Assembly (NCBI RefSeq): GCF_947087965.1
Contig: NZ_CAMUES010000004.1
Coordinates: 1 to 64,000, forward strand
DNA length: 64,000 nucleotides
Direction of reading: 5' to 3'
Source: an uncultured Mobiluncus sp.
GTDB lineage: Bacteria > Actinomycetota > Actinomycetes > Actinomycetales > Actinomycetaceae
The notes under the pieces are model-generated. The model ran no database searches. It was given only the letters and a program-made list of their open reading frames with translations, and was not told where the DNA came from. Below are positions 19,901 to 27,750 of the stretch, piece by piece; position 1 is the stretch's first letter; every line of letters starts with the position of its first letter. Position numbers and translations under genes: made by a program.

Positions 19901-21562
19901 GAGCGCGAGGAACGCACCAAACGTAAGGAAAACACCATCAACGTCGCCGGCCTAACCGGCAGCGCTAACGTTGACAACACGGGCAGTGTAAACATAAGTT
20001 TCCTGCCCAATACTTCGACCGAAACTGCTCAAAACGATTACAAGGCCGCTGGTGAGGCTCTCACGTCGGCGACGGTGGCTACTTTCCCGGTCAGCCCCAC
20101 CCGCCCGGAGGGGGTACCCAGTCCCCTATCCTCGGTCTTTGCTGCCGCCAAGAATCCTGCGAGCCACATCTACGAGGCACATCCCTTCACGAAAGAGATG
20201 CGAGACGCGGGCTACACCATTCTGGTGCCGCAAATGGCCACCATCCAATTCCGTATCGCGGAGCCGATTCTGAAACGCAAAGGGTACAACATTCGGCTAC
20301 TGGAAAATGTTGACGCCCAAACCATGGAGACCGGGCTGAAATACATCAATAATGATGCCTGCTACCCCTCGCTGGTGGTGCTGGGTCAGCTCATTGACGA
20401 ATTCGTCTCTGGACGGGCCGATCCGAATAAAACTGCCGTAGCCATGAGCCAGACCGGCGGTATGTGCCGGGCGACGAACTATGCTTCGCTGTTGCGCAAG
20501 GGACTGCGAGATGCCGGATATCCGCAGGTTCCGGTTATTGCCATGTCCTTGCAGGGGCTGGAGGAAAATCCCGGGTTTACGTTTACGATTCCGATTTATC
20601 ATCGAATTATTCAAGCCTTGGTCATCGGCGATGCCATTCAAAAGATGCTGCTGCGGGTACGCCCTTACGAGGCGGCTCCCGGTTCCGCGATGGCTCTCTA
20701 TGAGCGCTGGAACGAATTGTGGCGCGAATGGTTTGCTTCGGGAGGAAAACGGGTCGGCGGTTTCGGGCGCGTCAGCTACTCCAAGCTCACCAAGATATGC
20801 GTGCGCGAGTTCGATGCCCTCCCGCTGCGGAATATCCCCCGCAAACCGCGGGTCGGGATTGTCGGAGAGATTCTGGTCAAGTTCCACCCCTACGCCAACA
20901 ATCACGCGGTACAAACCATCGAGGATGAAGGCTGCGAAGCGGTCCTTCCTGGCCTACTGCAGTTCTTTGAGTACTCGCTGGCGGACGGGAAATGGGACTG
21001 GGAAAACCTGGGGATGAATCCGATATCCCGGTTTACAAAACCGCTGGCACTGTGGGTTTTGCGCCAATATACCGCAACGGTGAACAAGGCGATGTCCGCC
21101 ACCAACGGCAAATTCCTGCCCGGTCGCAACATCATGGATATGTATGAACGTTCCAAAGACATTGCGTCCATGGGTAACCAAGCTGGTGAAGGCTGGTATT
21201 TGGTTTCTGAAATGGTGGACATGATTGAAGATGGCTGCCCAAATATCATTTGTGTGCAGCCCTTCGCTTGCCTGCCTAACCACATTGTTGGCAAAGGCAT
21301 GTTTCGACCGTTGCGCAACCGCTATCCCCAGGCAAATATTGTCGGAATCGACTATGACCCCGGGGCTTCGGCCGTAAACCAGCTGAATCGGATTAAGCTC
21401 ATGATTTCGACCGCAAAGATTAATGAGGGGCGCGATTTGGACTTCAGCAAGTCGGAGGCGGAATTGCCCGAATTGTCAACGGCTAAATCCGCCGCAACGT
21501 GTTGTCCCACCCCGGACGAACCGGCACTGCTGGGTATGCCGACCTTGCCCAGCCAAGAATAA
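16928..21562 (+). CDS. 2-hydroxyacyl-CoA dehydratase activase-type fusion protein
   Basis: A 1544-residue multidomain protein of the BadF/BadG/BcrA/BcrD group. Two ASKHA ATPase domains follow one another: DVGSTTVK with NGSCAGGTGAF (about 14-135) and DAGSTTIK with NEACSSGCGSF (about 330-460). The cysteines in these loops would hold a 4Fe-4S cluster at a dimer interface in HgdC-type activases. A CNFCQNHC plus NRCERG cluster (about 612-640) leads into a DUF2229 region, then an HgdB-like region with conserved Cys motifs (NNDACYPS, TGGMCRATNY, QPFACLPNH). Activases pass electrons to 2-hydroxyacyl-CoA dehydratases at ATP cost. No separate dehydratase is nearby and the substrate of this fused family is unknown. 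Oxygen sensitivity is expected. Divergent from tetR. Confidence 0.82.
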   Translation: MSVTPANIIRLGVDVGSTTVKAVALNAQGQKVFADYRRHKADVRRELTQLLEDVLTDLGDVTVQTAVTGSGGLQVANSMRVPFVQEVIAETEAVRKHSPHTDVIIELGGEDAKLTYLHPTPEQRMNGSCAGGTGAFIDQMATLLDTDAGGMNRLASQSQTIYPIASRCGVFAKSDIQPLLNQGAAHADIAASVFMAVATQTIAGLANGRPLRGNVMFLGGPLHFLPELRQAYEKLLPKVENFYTPPDAQLFVALGSALLADGGRAGGQAATPERLEVLIERLKQAEVVHESTRMRPLFNNDAELKEFRQRHQRNCIQSLDPKEAKGRCWLGIDAGSTTIKAVVIDESDRIVFSHYATNEGNPLRAAIDIVRRIRQDLPAGTTIGRSCSTGYGEGLIKAGLTLDEGVVETMAHYRAANHIAPGVTSVVDIGGQDMKFIKIKDGSVDSISVNEACSSGCGSFLQTFAATMSTTVQEFAAAAVQSPDPIDLGTRCTVFMNSSVKQAQKEGADTGAIAAGLSYSVVRNALYKVIKLKDPSDLGDKVVVQGGTFLNDAVLRAFELLTKREVIRPNIAGLMGAYGAALSAKMHDDPTTQSTLASLADLDAFDVETTHKTCNFCQNHCKVTISTFANGSRHVTGNRCERGASLEKRPQKSQTPNLYDWKYRRLFAYRRLTEDKATRGDIGIPRVLGMYEDYPLWFTILSQLGFRVMISGRSSHELFEQGMESIPSENICYPAKLAHGHIEQLLEKGVKTIFYPCVNYNMPRNPKADNNYNCPVVATYPEALRHNLESLDAPGVRFISPFLNMADPDFVAKRLTEVFADWNVTIEEATAAVHAGYAEDARVKNEIREQGRLALEWMRANGKRGVVLAGRPYHLDPEINHGIPEAIISLGMAVLTEDSIADGRLELPLRVRDQWTYHSRLYEAAARVAAEPDLELVQLTSFGCGLDAVTAEQVQEILEGQNDIFTQLKIDEVSNLGAATIRLRSLAAASIEREERTKRKENTINVAGLTGSANVDNTGSVNISFLPNTSTETAQNDYKAAGEALTSATVATFPVSPTRPEGVPSPLSSVFAAAKNPASHIYEAHPFTKEMRDAGYTILVPQMATIQFRIAEPILKRKGYNIRLLENVDAQTMETGLKYINNDACYPSLVVLGQLIDEFVSGRADPNKTAVAMSQTGGMCRATNYASLLRKGLRDAGYPQVPVIAMSLQGLEENPGFTFTIPIYHRIIQALVIGDAIQKMLLRVRPYEAAPGSAMALYERWNELWREWFASGGKRVGGFGRVSYSKLTKICVREFDALPLRNIPRKPRVGIVGEILVKFHPYANNHAVQTIEDEGCEAVLPGLLQFFEYSLADGKWDWENLGMNPISRFTKPLALWVLRQYTATVNKAMSATNGKFLPGRNIMDMYERSKDIASMGNQAGEGWYLVSEMVDMIEDGCPNIICVQPFACLPNHIVGKGMFRPLRNRYPQANIVGIDYDPGASAVNQLNRIKLMISTAKINEGRDLDFSKSEAELPELSTAKSAATCCPTPDEPALLGMPTLPSQE

Positions 21563-21569
21563 ACGAAAG

Positions 21570-21642
21570 CGCCCCCGAGCCGATTCGAACGGCCGACCTA
21601 CCGCTTAGGAGGCGGTTGCTCTATCCACTGAGCTACGAGGGC
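21570..21642 (-). tRNA. tRNA-Arg (anticodon CCT)
   Basis: A 73-base cloverleaf on the minus strand. The acceptor stem is GCCCTCG/CGGGGGC, the anticodon stem ACCGC/GCGGT, the loop CTCCTAA with anticodon CCT for AGG codons, the T-loop GTTCGAATC, and the discriminator G. CCA is not encoded. Confidence 0.95.
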
Positions 21643-21709
21643 AACGTTACCAAGTCTACTGTGTTTTCAGCGTGATTTTAAACCTGACTGACACAAGACC
21701 GACTGTGAT

Positions 21710-21746
21710 AAAAAGTGAGAGTGGAGCCGGAATCCCGACTCCACTC
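21710..21746 (-). terminator. Rho-independent terminator of the NlpC/P60 gene
   Basis: On the minus strand GAGTGGAG and CTCCACTC form an 8-bp stem, extended inside by CGG/CCG with single-base bulges, and are followed by TCACTTTTT. It lies 16 bases after the stop codon. Confidence 0.75.
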
Positions 21747-21761
21747 GACTAAGTTATAAAG

Positions 21762-22526
21762 TTACTGGCCGATGCGCACGTATTCAGGGTTGCCGTAAAC
21801 CTGCTGCACCCTCACGGATTCGCCAGGGCGCGGAGAGTGGACCATCTTGCCTTCGCCGAGGTACACGCCAACGTGGCCGCCATAGTAGACGATGTCGCCC
21901 GCTTGGGCTTCCCCAGCGGAAACATGCTTACCGGAGGCGCCTTGCCCCCACGAAGTGCGGGGCAGGGCAATCCCAGCCTGGTTGTAGACGTACCCGACGA
22001 AACCGGAGCAATCAAAACCATTAGGAGAGGTTCCGCCATAAACGTAGGGCACTCCCTGGTAGCGCAGGGCAATGTCTGCAATAGAACCACCGGCGATATT
22101 GGCCGGGATGGAAATGGGAGCGGCCGAAACCGCGGCGTGGCCGACGTTGCGATTAGCAGTGCCGTGATTGTTATTAGCACGCCGAGTCTGAGCCTGCGCT
22201 TGCTGTTGCTGAGCCGGTACCTCGACTTGGCCTTCGGTCCAGGCCACGTTCTCCGGGGCAGTTACCACCGGGTTGGCGGCAACGGCGAGGTGTGCCTGCG
22301 CAACAGCATCGCCTACCTGGGCGGAAACCGGTACTTTAGCCTGGGAAGGGGTGTCTGCGGCTTCTGGAGCAGCGATGGCCGAGCCGGCCCAAACGGTGCC
22401 CAATGCCAAACCGGCGGAGGCCGCGGCTACAAACCCTTTCTTTCCATCGATATTTTTCAAAGAATCTAAAGGTGTAACAGGCTTTGTTGCGGCGCGATGC
22501 CGAGCCCGTGAAGTGGTGTTAGCCAA
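21762..22526 (-). CDS. Secreted NlpC/P60 (C40) peptidoglycan hydrolase
   Basis: An exported cell-wall endopeptidase of about 254 residues. A basic leader and a hydrophobic segment (FVAAASAGLALGTVWAGSAIAA) form a signal peptide, followed by a Ala/Gln-rich linker, then the catalytic domain: Cys in NGFDCSGFV, His in GGHVGVYLG and the third polar residue near MVHSPRP. C40 enzymes of this type cut within stem peptides during cell separation. Two TTG starts are possible. The downstream one (MANTTSRARHRAA) was chosen because AAAGGG lies six bases upstream and similar actinobacterial proteins begin with this basic stretch; the other TTG at 22580 adds 18 residues. A terminator follows. Confidence 0.85.
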   Translation of the reverse strand: MANTTSRARHRAATKPVTPLDSLKNIDGKKGFVAAASAGLALGTVWAGSAIAAPEAADTPSQAKVPVSAQVGDAVAQAHLAVAANPVVTAPENVAWTEGQVEVPAQQQQAQAQTRRANNNHGTANRNVGHAAVSAAPISIPANIAGGSIADIALRYQGVPYVYGGTSPNGFDCSGFVGYVYNQAGIALPRTSWGQGASGKHVSAGEAQAGDIVYYGGHVGVYLGEGKMVHSPRPGESVRVQQVYGNPEYVRIGQ

Positions 22527-22682
22527 CCTTGTCCCTTTCCTTGAAGGCCTGATTTCAAGTTCAGGTTCCGGACGGTTCAATCCGTCCTAAGAACGTGTTC
22601 CTAACACTACACCAAAGAAATTCAAATGTCACATTTGGATAACAATTCCCCGTGATTTTGACAAGACTTGGACAATTTTTGC

Positions 22683-23396
22683 CTATAGCTTTATGAAAAA
22701 ATGCTTAAAAAGGTCGCGAGGAATTGCTACTACCGGCGAGTCTTTTTCACTACTTTTCCCTGTACTTTCAAGGAAAAGTGCGGCAATCTCAGCACCATCA
22801 TCAAACCTGAGTGTAACCTTAGAGCCAGGTAACATTTTGGCTTCACTTAATTTCTTAAGAACACCCTCTGAGGCCTGCACCGGCTCTCCGATTCTTCCAA
22901 TCTGGACAGTTCCTCCGTCAGGGTGACGGCGCCAGTAAGAATCCAGGGTAGCTCCTTCAACGGCGGGGTCGAAATTCTTATAGTTCTTAACCCGGCGGGG
23001 TATCGGATTGCCGTAGGGATCTTGGTCGGGCATTTGCAGCAGAGCCAGGAGCAAGGACTCAACTTTTGCGCTCATGACGTGCTCCCAACGGCAGGCTTCA
23101 TCGTGGGCTTCGTCCCAGGGCAGACCAATGACATCGGTTAAGAGCCGTTCCGCCAGCCGGTGTTTGCGAATGACTTCGGTGGCCGCGTGCAACCCCTGTT
23201 CTGTCAACGTAATTTTCCGGTCGTCTTCCAAACTCAGCAGTCCGTCGCGCTCCATGCGAGAGATGGTCTGACTGACTGTCGGCCCTGAATGGCCTAATCT
23301 CTCCACGATTCGGGCTCGCAACGGAGCCACTCCGTCTTCCATCATCTCGTAGATGACCTTGAGATACATTTCCGTAGTATCGACCAGTTCACTCAT
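22683..23396 (-). CDS. dtxR: DtxR/IdeR iron-dependent repressor
   Basis: A 237-residue metalloregulator controlling iron uptake genes. The winged helix (TPLRAR-type RARIVERLGHSGPTVSQTISRMERDGLL) is nearly canonical. The metal-site segment HDEACRWEH carries the Cys, Glu and two His of DtxR, and the Cys marks the iron-sensing rather than the manganese-sensing (MntR) branch. The C-terminal SH3-like domain is present. The ATG at MSELVDTTEMYLK is chosen because DtxR proteins begin so; an upstream in-frame start would add 13 residues. No clear DtxR box was found in the window. Downstream 100 bases hold no obvious terminator. Confidence 0.92.
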   Translation of the reverse strand: MSELVDTTEMYLKVIYEMMEDGVAPLRARIVERLGHSGPTVSQTISRMERDGLLSLEDDRKITLTEQGLHAATEVIRKHRLAERLLTDVIGLPWDEAHDEACRWEHVMSAKVESLLLALLQMPDQDPYGNPIPRRVKNYKNFDPAVEGATLDSYWRRHPDGGTVQIGRIGEPVQASEGVLKKLSEAKMLPGSKVTLRFDDGAEIAALFLESTGKSSEKDSPVVAIPRDLFKHFFIKL

Positions 23397-23617
23397 TCGC
23401 GTGGCTCTTTCTGCATCGTGACTTCTCAGCAACAATCAGGTTTTACGCCGCCAAGAACAACTCTAACTTATCAAAATTCTTAACTAGCGGGCACCTCTCC
23501 GGTCAGGTTCGTTCCTTCAATCAGTGTTCCCGGTCTGATTCTCTATTCTTCACAAGAGCCTTGGGGCTGGCTTCCGCGGATTGTTCGGGCTGATGCGGGT
23601 GGTGGCATAATCAAAAT

Positions 23618-24742
23618 GTGAGTGAATATGCGAACTTAAAGATTCCCGCCGAACTTTTACCGAAAGACGGCCGTTTTGGCTGCGGCCCCACCCTGATTCG
23701 TCGTGAGCAACTGGAGCATTTGGGTAATTCAATCCTCATGGGTACTTCCCACCGTCAGCCCCCGGTAAAGGATTTGGTGGCCGACTGTATCTCTCGGATG
23801 CGTACCCTTTTTGAGGTTCCCGCTGATTACACGGTGGCTCTAGGCAACGGCGGAGCCACCACCTTTTGGGCTGCCGCCACAGCGTCTTTGGTTCGCCGCC
23901 TTGCCGCCCATGCCGTTTTTGGTTCTTTCGGTGAAAAATTTGCCACAGAGACTTCGGGGGCGCCCTTCCTTGAGGAATCACTGATTACCAAGGCGGAGTT
24001 GGGCGACTCGACCCTTCCGCAGCTTAGCGAGCAGGCCGATGTTTACGCTTGGCCGCAGCAGGAAACTTCTACCGGGGCGATTGCGCCGGTGAAACGCCTG
24101 GGTCACGCGGATCAGCTGGTGTTGATTGACGCGACTTCCATCGCCGGTTCTGTACCGGTCGATTTAACCCAGGCTGATGCTTACTATTTTTCCCTGCAAA
24201 AGGCTCTGGGGTCAGATGGCGGGCTGTGGTTCGCTTTCCTCTCACCCCAAGCGGTGGACCGTGCCGCTGAGATTACCGAAAAGCCCTCCGCGGGTCGCTG
24301 GATTCCCTCCATCTTGAACTTGAAAACTGCAGTGGCAAATTCCGTAAAGAACCAGACTTTGAATACGCCGGCCATCGCTACGTTGGAATTGCTGCACTCC
24401 CAACTGCAGTGGTTGGATAGCCTCGGCGGGCTTCAGGCGGCGCAACAGAGGGTTCGCGCCAGCTCGGATGCAATCTATACGTGGGCCGAATCGAAGCCGT
24501 TCGCTTCTCCCTTTGTCTCAGACCCCGCAAAGCGCTCCCCGGTCGTTTCTACCGTAGAGTTCGATGGCTCTGTTGACACCGCGGCTCTGCTCCAGATTTT
24601 GCGCGCCAACGGCATTGTAGATGTCAGCCCGTACCGCGCGGTAGGACGCAACCAGTTGCGCATCGGAACTTTCCCCTCGACCGACCCCGCCGCCACGGCA
24701 GCGCTGCTGGCGTGTCTCGACTACGTCGTCGAACGCCTCTAG
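23618..24742 (+). CDS. serC: Phosphoserine aminotransferase
   Basis: PLP enzyme (374 residues) forming 3-phosphoserine from 3-phosphohydroxypyruvate and glutamate, the second step of serine synthesis. It matches the actinobacterial SerC type: N-terminal LKIPAELLPKDGRFGCGPT, the PLP lysine in SLQKALGSDGGLW, and the C-terminal domain ending in RIGTFPSTDP. The GTG start has CATAAT six bases upstream and no ribosome site, which points to a leaderless transcript. It is transcribed away from dtxR across about 220 bases and ends at a strong hairpin shared with the convergent purine permease. Confidence 0.92.
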   Translation: MSEYANLKIPAELLPKDGRFGCGPTLIRREQLEHLGNSILMGTSHRQPPVKDLVADCISRMRTLFEVPADYTVALGNGGATTFWAAATASLVRRLAAHAVFGSFGEKFATETSGAPFLEESLITKAELGDSTLPQLSEQADVYAWPQQETSTGAIAPVKRLGHADQLVLIDATSIAGSVPVDLTQADAYYFSLQKALGSDGGLWFAFLSPQAVDRAAEITEKPSAGRWIPSILNLKTAVANSVKNQTLNTPAIATLELLHSQLQWLDSLGGLQAAQQRVRASSDAIYTWAESKPFASPFVSDPAKRSPVVSTVEFDGSVDTAALLQILRANGIVDVSPYRAVGRNQLRIGTFPSTDPAATAALLACLDYVVERL

Positions 24743-24757
24743 CCGGAAATAAATGTC

Positions 24758-24791
24758 AAAAGACCCGACCAACGTCTTGGCCGGGTCTTTT
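24758..24791. terminator. Bidirectional terminator between serC and the purine permease
   Basis: AAAAGACCCG and CGGGTCTTTT form a 10-bp stem with further GG/CC pairing inside. The A-run and T-run on either side allow it to act on both convergent genes. Confidence 0.85.
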
Positions 24792-24805
24792 GTTGCGGGA
24801 CTCAG

Positions 24806-26302
24806 TTAGGCAAAAAGAGCCTGAATGGGTCCCAGGGCGAAGTAGATAACGAACAAGATACCTACCACCCACATCAACGGGTGAATCTCTTTGAACTTAC
24901 CGCGCGCTAATTTCACGATGACGAAAGCAATGCAGCCAAAACCAATACCGGCGGTAATCGAGTACGAGAAAGGCATCATGGCGATAGACAGGAAAGCCGG
25001 AATCGCGTTTTCCGCGTTCTTCCAATCTATGTCCGCCACCTGCGTCATCATCAAAAATCCCACAAAGACCAGAGCAGTTGACGCAGCTTCTGCCGGCACC
25101 AGCTCTACCAGCGGAGCAAAGAACATGGACAGCAGGAAACACACCCCAACCACGACGGAAGACAAACCGGTACGGGCTCCCGCGCCAACACCGGAGGTGG
25201 ACTCCACGTAGGACGTGTTCGAGGAAACACCGCCCAAGCCGCCGGCCATAGCAGCCAGAGAGTCAATGAGCAGAATCTGGAGAGTGCGCGGCGGGTTGCC
25301 TTTCTCATCGAGCAAACCACCGGCGGCGCCAACACCGACCATCGTACCCATGGTGTCAAAGAAGTCTGCCAGCATCAGGGAGAAAATCAGTAGCAACACG
25401 GAAATTACCGGGAGCTTAGCGAATGCCCCAAAGAAGTCAATTTGACCAAAGGTGGCGAAATCCGGAAGTTGTACGGGCGAGCCCTCCAGAGCAGGAACAT
25501 TCTTGGTCCAGCCGGTCTCGTTGACGACTTTGCCAGTCTCATCAGTCATCAGCGGAATCTTGAGAATCGCTTGGAGAATGACCGCGAGAACGGAAGACAC
25601 CACAATCCCGATGAGGATGGCCGCCTGAACCTTGCGAACGTAGAGAACCAAAATGACTACAAAACCAATGAGGAACACGACCATCGGCCAGCCGGCAAAG
25701 GATCCTCCAATACCGAGCTGAACCGGGGTGCCTCCCGGACGAACCACCCCCGCGTTGATGAGGCCGACCAGCGTAATGAATAAACCAATGCCAACGGAGA
25801 TAGCGACTTTCAGCTGGCTGGGGACGGCATTAAAGACGGCTTCGCGGAAACCCGTGACCACCAGCAACGTGATGGCGACGCCCTCCCAAAAGATGAGTCC
25901 CATCGCTTCGCCGTAGGACAGTCCGAAAGGACCAAGCACCAGGGTAAAAGACACCATCGCGTTCAGCCCCATGCCGGCAGCCAGCGCTAGGGGGAAGTTT
26001 GCTACCAGCCCCATCAGGATAGTCATCAAGCCGCCGACCAGAGCCGTTCCAGCTGCGATGGAAGCGGGGGTGACATTTTCAGCTCCACCGGCGCCGGCCG
26101 CCGCAATCAGGATGGAGGGGTTGACGACCAAGATGTAAGCCATCGCAAAGAAGGTCACCAGGCCGCCGCGGATTTCTTGCCTTACGGAAGATTTACGCTT
26201 GGAGAGTTCGAAAAAACCATCAAGTCCTCTGTTGGTGCGCGGGGAACCACTAGTGGTTTTATTACCGGAATTGTTTGCAGTTTTCGTTGTATTATTGCTC
26301 AC
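24806..26302 (-). CDS. NCS2 family purine permease (AzgA-like)
   Basis: A 498-residue, roughly 12-14 helix membrane transporter of the AzgA/GhxP/PbuG branch of NCS2, which imports adenine, guanine or hypoxanthine with protons. Family landmarks are GLVTFFAMAYILVVNPSIL near the N-terminus, GMGLNAMVSFT, and the substrate-site stretch DFFDTMGTMVGVG followed by SSNTSYVESTSGVGAGARTG. The first 35 residues are polar and low-complexity (Asn/Thr). It is monocistronic, with a shared terminator after it. The exact purine cannot be read from sequence. Confidence 0.9.
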   Translation of the reverse strand: MSNNTTKTANNSGNKTTSGSPRTNRGLDGFFELSKRKSSVRQEIRGGLVTFFAMAYILVVNPSILIAAAGAGGAENVTPASIAAGTALVGGLMTILMGLVANFPLALAAGMGLNAMVSFTLVLGPFGLSYGEAMGLIFWEGVAITLLVVTGFREAVFNAVPSQLKVAISVGIGLFITLVGLINAGVVRPGGTPVQLGIGGSFAGWPMVVFLIGFVVILVLYVRKVQAAILIGIVVSSVLAVILQAILKIPLMTDETGKVVNETGWTKNVPALEGSPVQLPDFATFGQIDFFGAFAKLPVISVLLLIFSLMLADFFDTMGTMVGVGAAGGLLDEKGNPPRTLQILLIDSLAAMAGGLGGVSSNTSYVESTSGVGAGARTGLSSVVVGVCFLLSMFFAPLVELVPAEAASTALVFVGFLMMTQVADIDWKNAENAIPAFLSIAMMPFSYSITAGIGFGCIAFVIVKLARGKFKEIHPLMWVVGILFVIYFALGPIQALFA

Positions 26303-26355
26303 CGCTTAACGCTAGTCTTTTCTGTGACGATAAACCAAAACGCAACGTCACAGGC

Positions 26356-27174
26356 TTATGCGTCCGGAGCTTTTCCCGAAAGGGTAATCTCATCCGGATT
26401 GAGTTCCTGCAAGGATTTGTCGTCCAAAAAGGTCCTCCCCACCGGCAGCGTACTCGGTGTCAGGTCTGCATCTGTTTCTGAGTGCGCCCCACAAGTGTGA
26501 TCCATCGCCACCACGTGTCCGTCGTCAGGACTCCAGGCATTGGTACACAAGCCAAACTCCAGACGCAGCGAACCACTGACTTTCCAAAGGTAACCGCAGG
26601 TAGAGCAGGGATTCTCCGGCGGGTTACCGTGACGGTCCAGTTCGGTACGGGAATGCACGTCACGCAGCCAGCGTTTCACCGCCGCATTGCGGCCTTCCCG
26701 GTTCAACACCCGTTTCCGTCCCAGTCCCAGTTCCCACAGAGCCAGTTGATCAGCGTCCTCGTCGGTGGCTTCATATCCTTGGTCGAGGTTCGGGTCGTCA
26801 GGATCGTAGGGAGTCCGGTCCTTGCGCCCCAGGTCACCGGGCTCTAACCGCTGTGACCACGGCACCCACGGGGGTGCCAACAAGGCGCCTTCAGCAGGCA
26901 GCAGGTCGGTTTCACACACCGTACCAATCCGTCCATGCGGAACTCGGGTCAGGCTGACTGCCCACACCCAGCCTTTGTATCCCGGTTTCAGGCACTCAAA
27001 AAAGTGCGTCACCAACCGCTGGCCAGTCGCCTCCACTCGCAGGTGGTTCCCCACTTCTGTGTCTTTAGTAATAGATTTTAAAGCATCGCGGGCCAGGTCG
27101 GACTGTTTAGCCAGTACTGAGTCGGGTTCCGGCGTCCCGGTTGGCTGAATAGTTTGTATTTGTTTTCGAGCCAT
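26356..27174 (-). CDS. DUF3027 domain protein
   Basis: A 272-residue soluble protein of the actinobacterial DUF3027 family, whose function is not established. Two regions are well conserved in the family: GYKGWVWAVSLTRVPHGRIGTVCETDLLPAEGALLAPPWVPWSQRLEPGDLG in the middle, and a C-terminal zinc-ribbon-like part with CSTCGYLWKVSGSLRLEFGLCTNAWSPDDGHVVAMDHTCGAHSE, where four Cys and His residues could bind zinc. The ATG has AAGGAG six bases upstream; a TTG codon directly before it is not used. It lies 48 bases downstream of the cold-shock gene, a common actinobacterial neighbour. Confidence 0.8.
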   Translation of the reverse strand: MARKQIQTIQPTGTPEPDSVLAKQSDLARDALKSITKDTEVGNHLRVEATGQRLVTHFFECLKPGYKGWVWAVSLTRVPHGRIGTVCETDLLPAEGALLAPPWVPWSQRLEPGDLGRKDRTPYDPDDPNLDQGYEATDEDADQLALWELGLGRKRVLNREGRNAAVKRWLRDVHSRTELDRHGNPPENPCSTCGYLWKVSGSLRLEFGLCTNAWSPDDGHVVAMDHTCGAHSETDADLTPSTLPVGRTFLDDKSLQELNPDEITLSGKAPDA

Positions 27175-27222
27175 CAAAAGCTCCTTCGTGTCACTTCTTG
27201 GTCTGGTTCATTCTGGAGATGC

Positions 27223-27600
27223 TCACGCTTCGAAAGACTGCGCCACAATTTTCAGCATCTTGGCAATCTGTTTGCCATTTTCGGGATATTTTCCCCGTCG
27301 CAGACTTCCCGAAGCATCATCAAGAATCCTGATGAGATCTTCTACGATAGGAACCATATCGGCAGCTTTTTTGCGTTGCGCTTTGGCGACGGAAGGAAGT
27401 TTTTCTACCACGGTCACATTCATGGCCTGGCGTCCGCGTTTACCATCGACCACCGAGTATTCGACCTTGGTACCGGGATGCAAGTCCACCACGGTCTCAG
27501 GCAGAGCCGAGGCATGCAGGAACACCTCTTCACCATCAACTCCGGCTATGAACCCGAAGCCTTTGACAGCGTCGTACCATTTCACTTTCCCGCTCGGCAC
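27223..27600 (-). CDS. Cold-shock domain protein with C-terminal extension
   Basis: An RNA/DNA-binding protein of 125 residues. Residues 2-65 are a cold-shock domain with RNP1 KGFGFI and RNP2 EVFLHAS. The remaining 60 residues form a charged, partly helical tail, making it longer than the usual 67-residue CspA and similar to actinobacterial CspB-like proteins. The GTG start (MPSGKVKWYD) is fixed by AGGAGG four bases upstream. It is probably co-transcribed with the DUF3027 gene. Confidence 0.9.
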   Translation of the reverse strand: MPSGKVKWYDAVKGFGFIAGVDGEEVFLHASALPETVVDLHPGTKVEYSVVDGKRGRQAMNVTVVEKLPSVAKAQRKKAADMVPIVEDLIRILDDASGSLRRGKYPENGKQIAKMLKIVAQSFEA

Positions 27601-27750
27601 ATGTCCTCCTCTGTAAATCTTGGTTCGCTTACCGCTCAAATCTAACGATTTCGGCAAATATCTCAACCCAACCAGTCTAACTGCAAGCCCCAGCTGAGAT
27701 AAAGTTGTAGGTGACGTTTGTTCTGTTCGGAAGAAAGTAGCAAAGTTACT

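Noticed and set aside
21762..22682. ydaO-type c-di-AMP riboswitch before the NlpC/P60 gene
   Set aside because: The upstream gap is only about 100-155 bases and lacks the conserved riboswitch segments.
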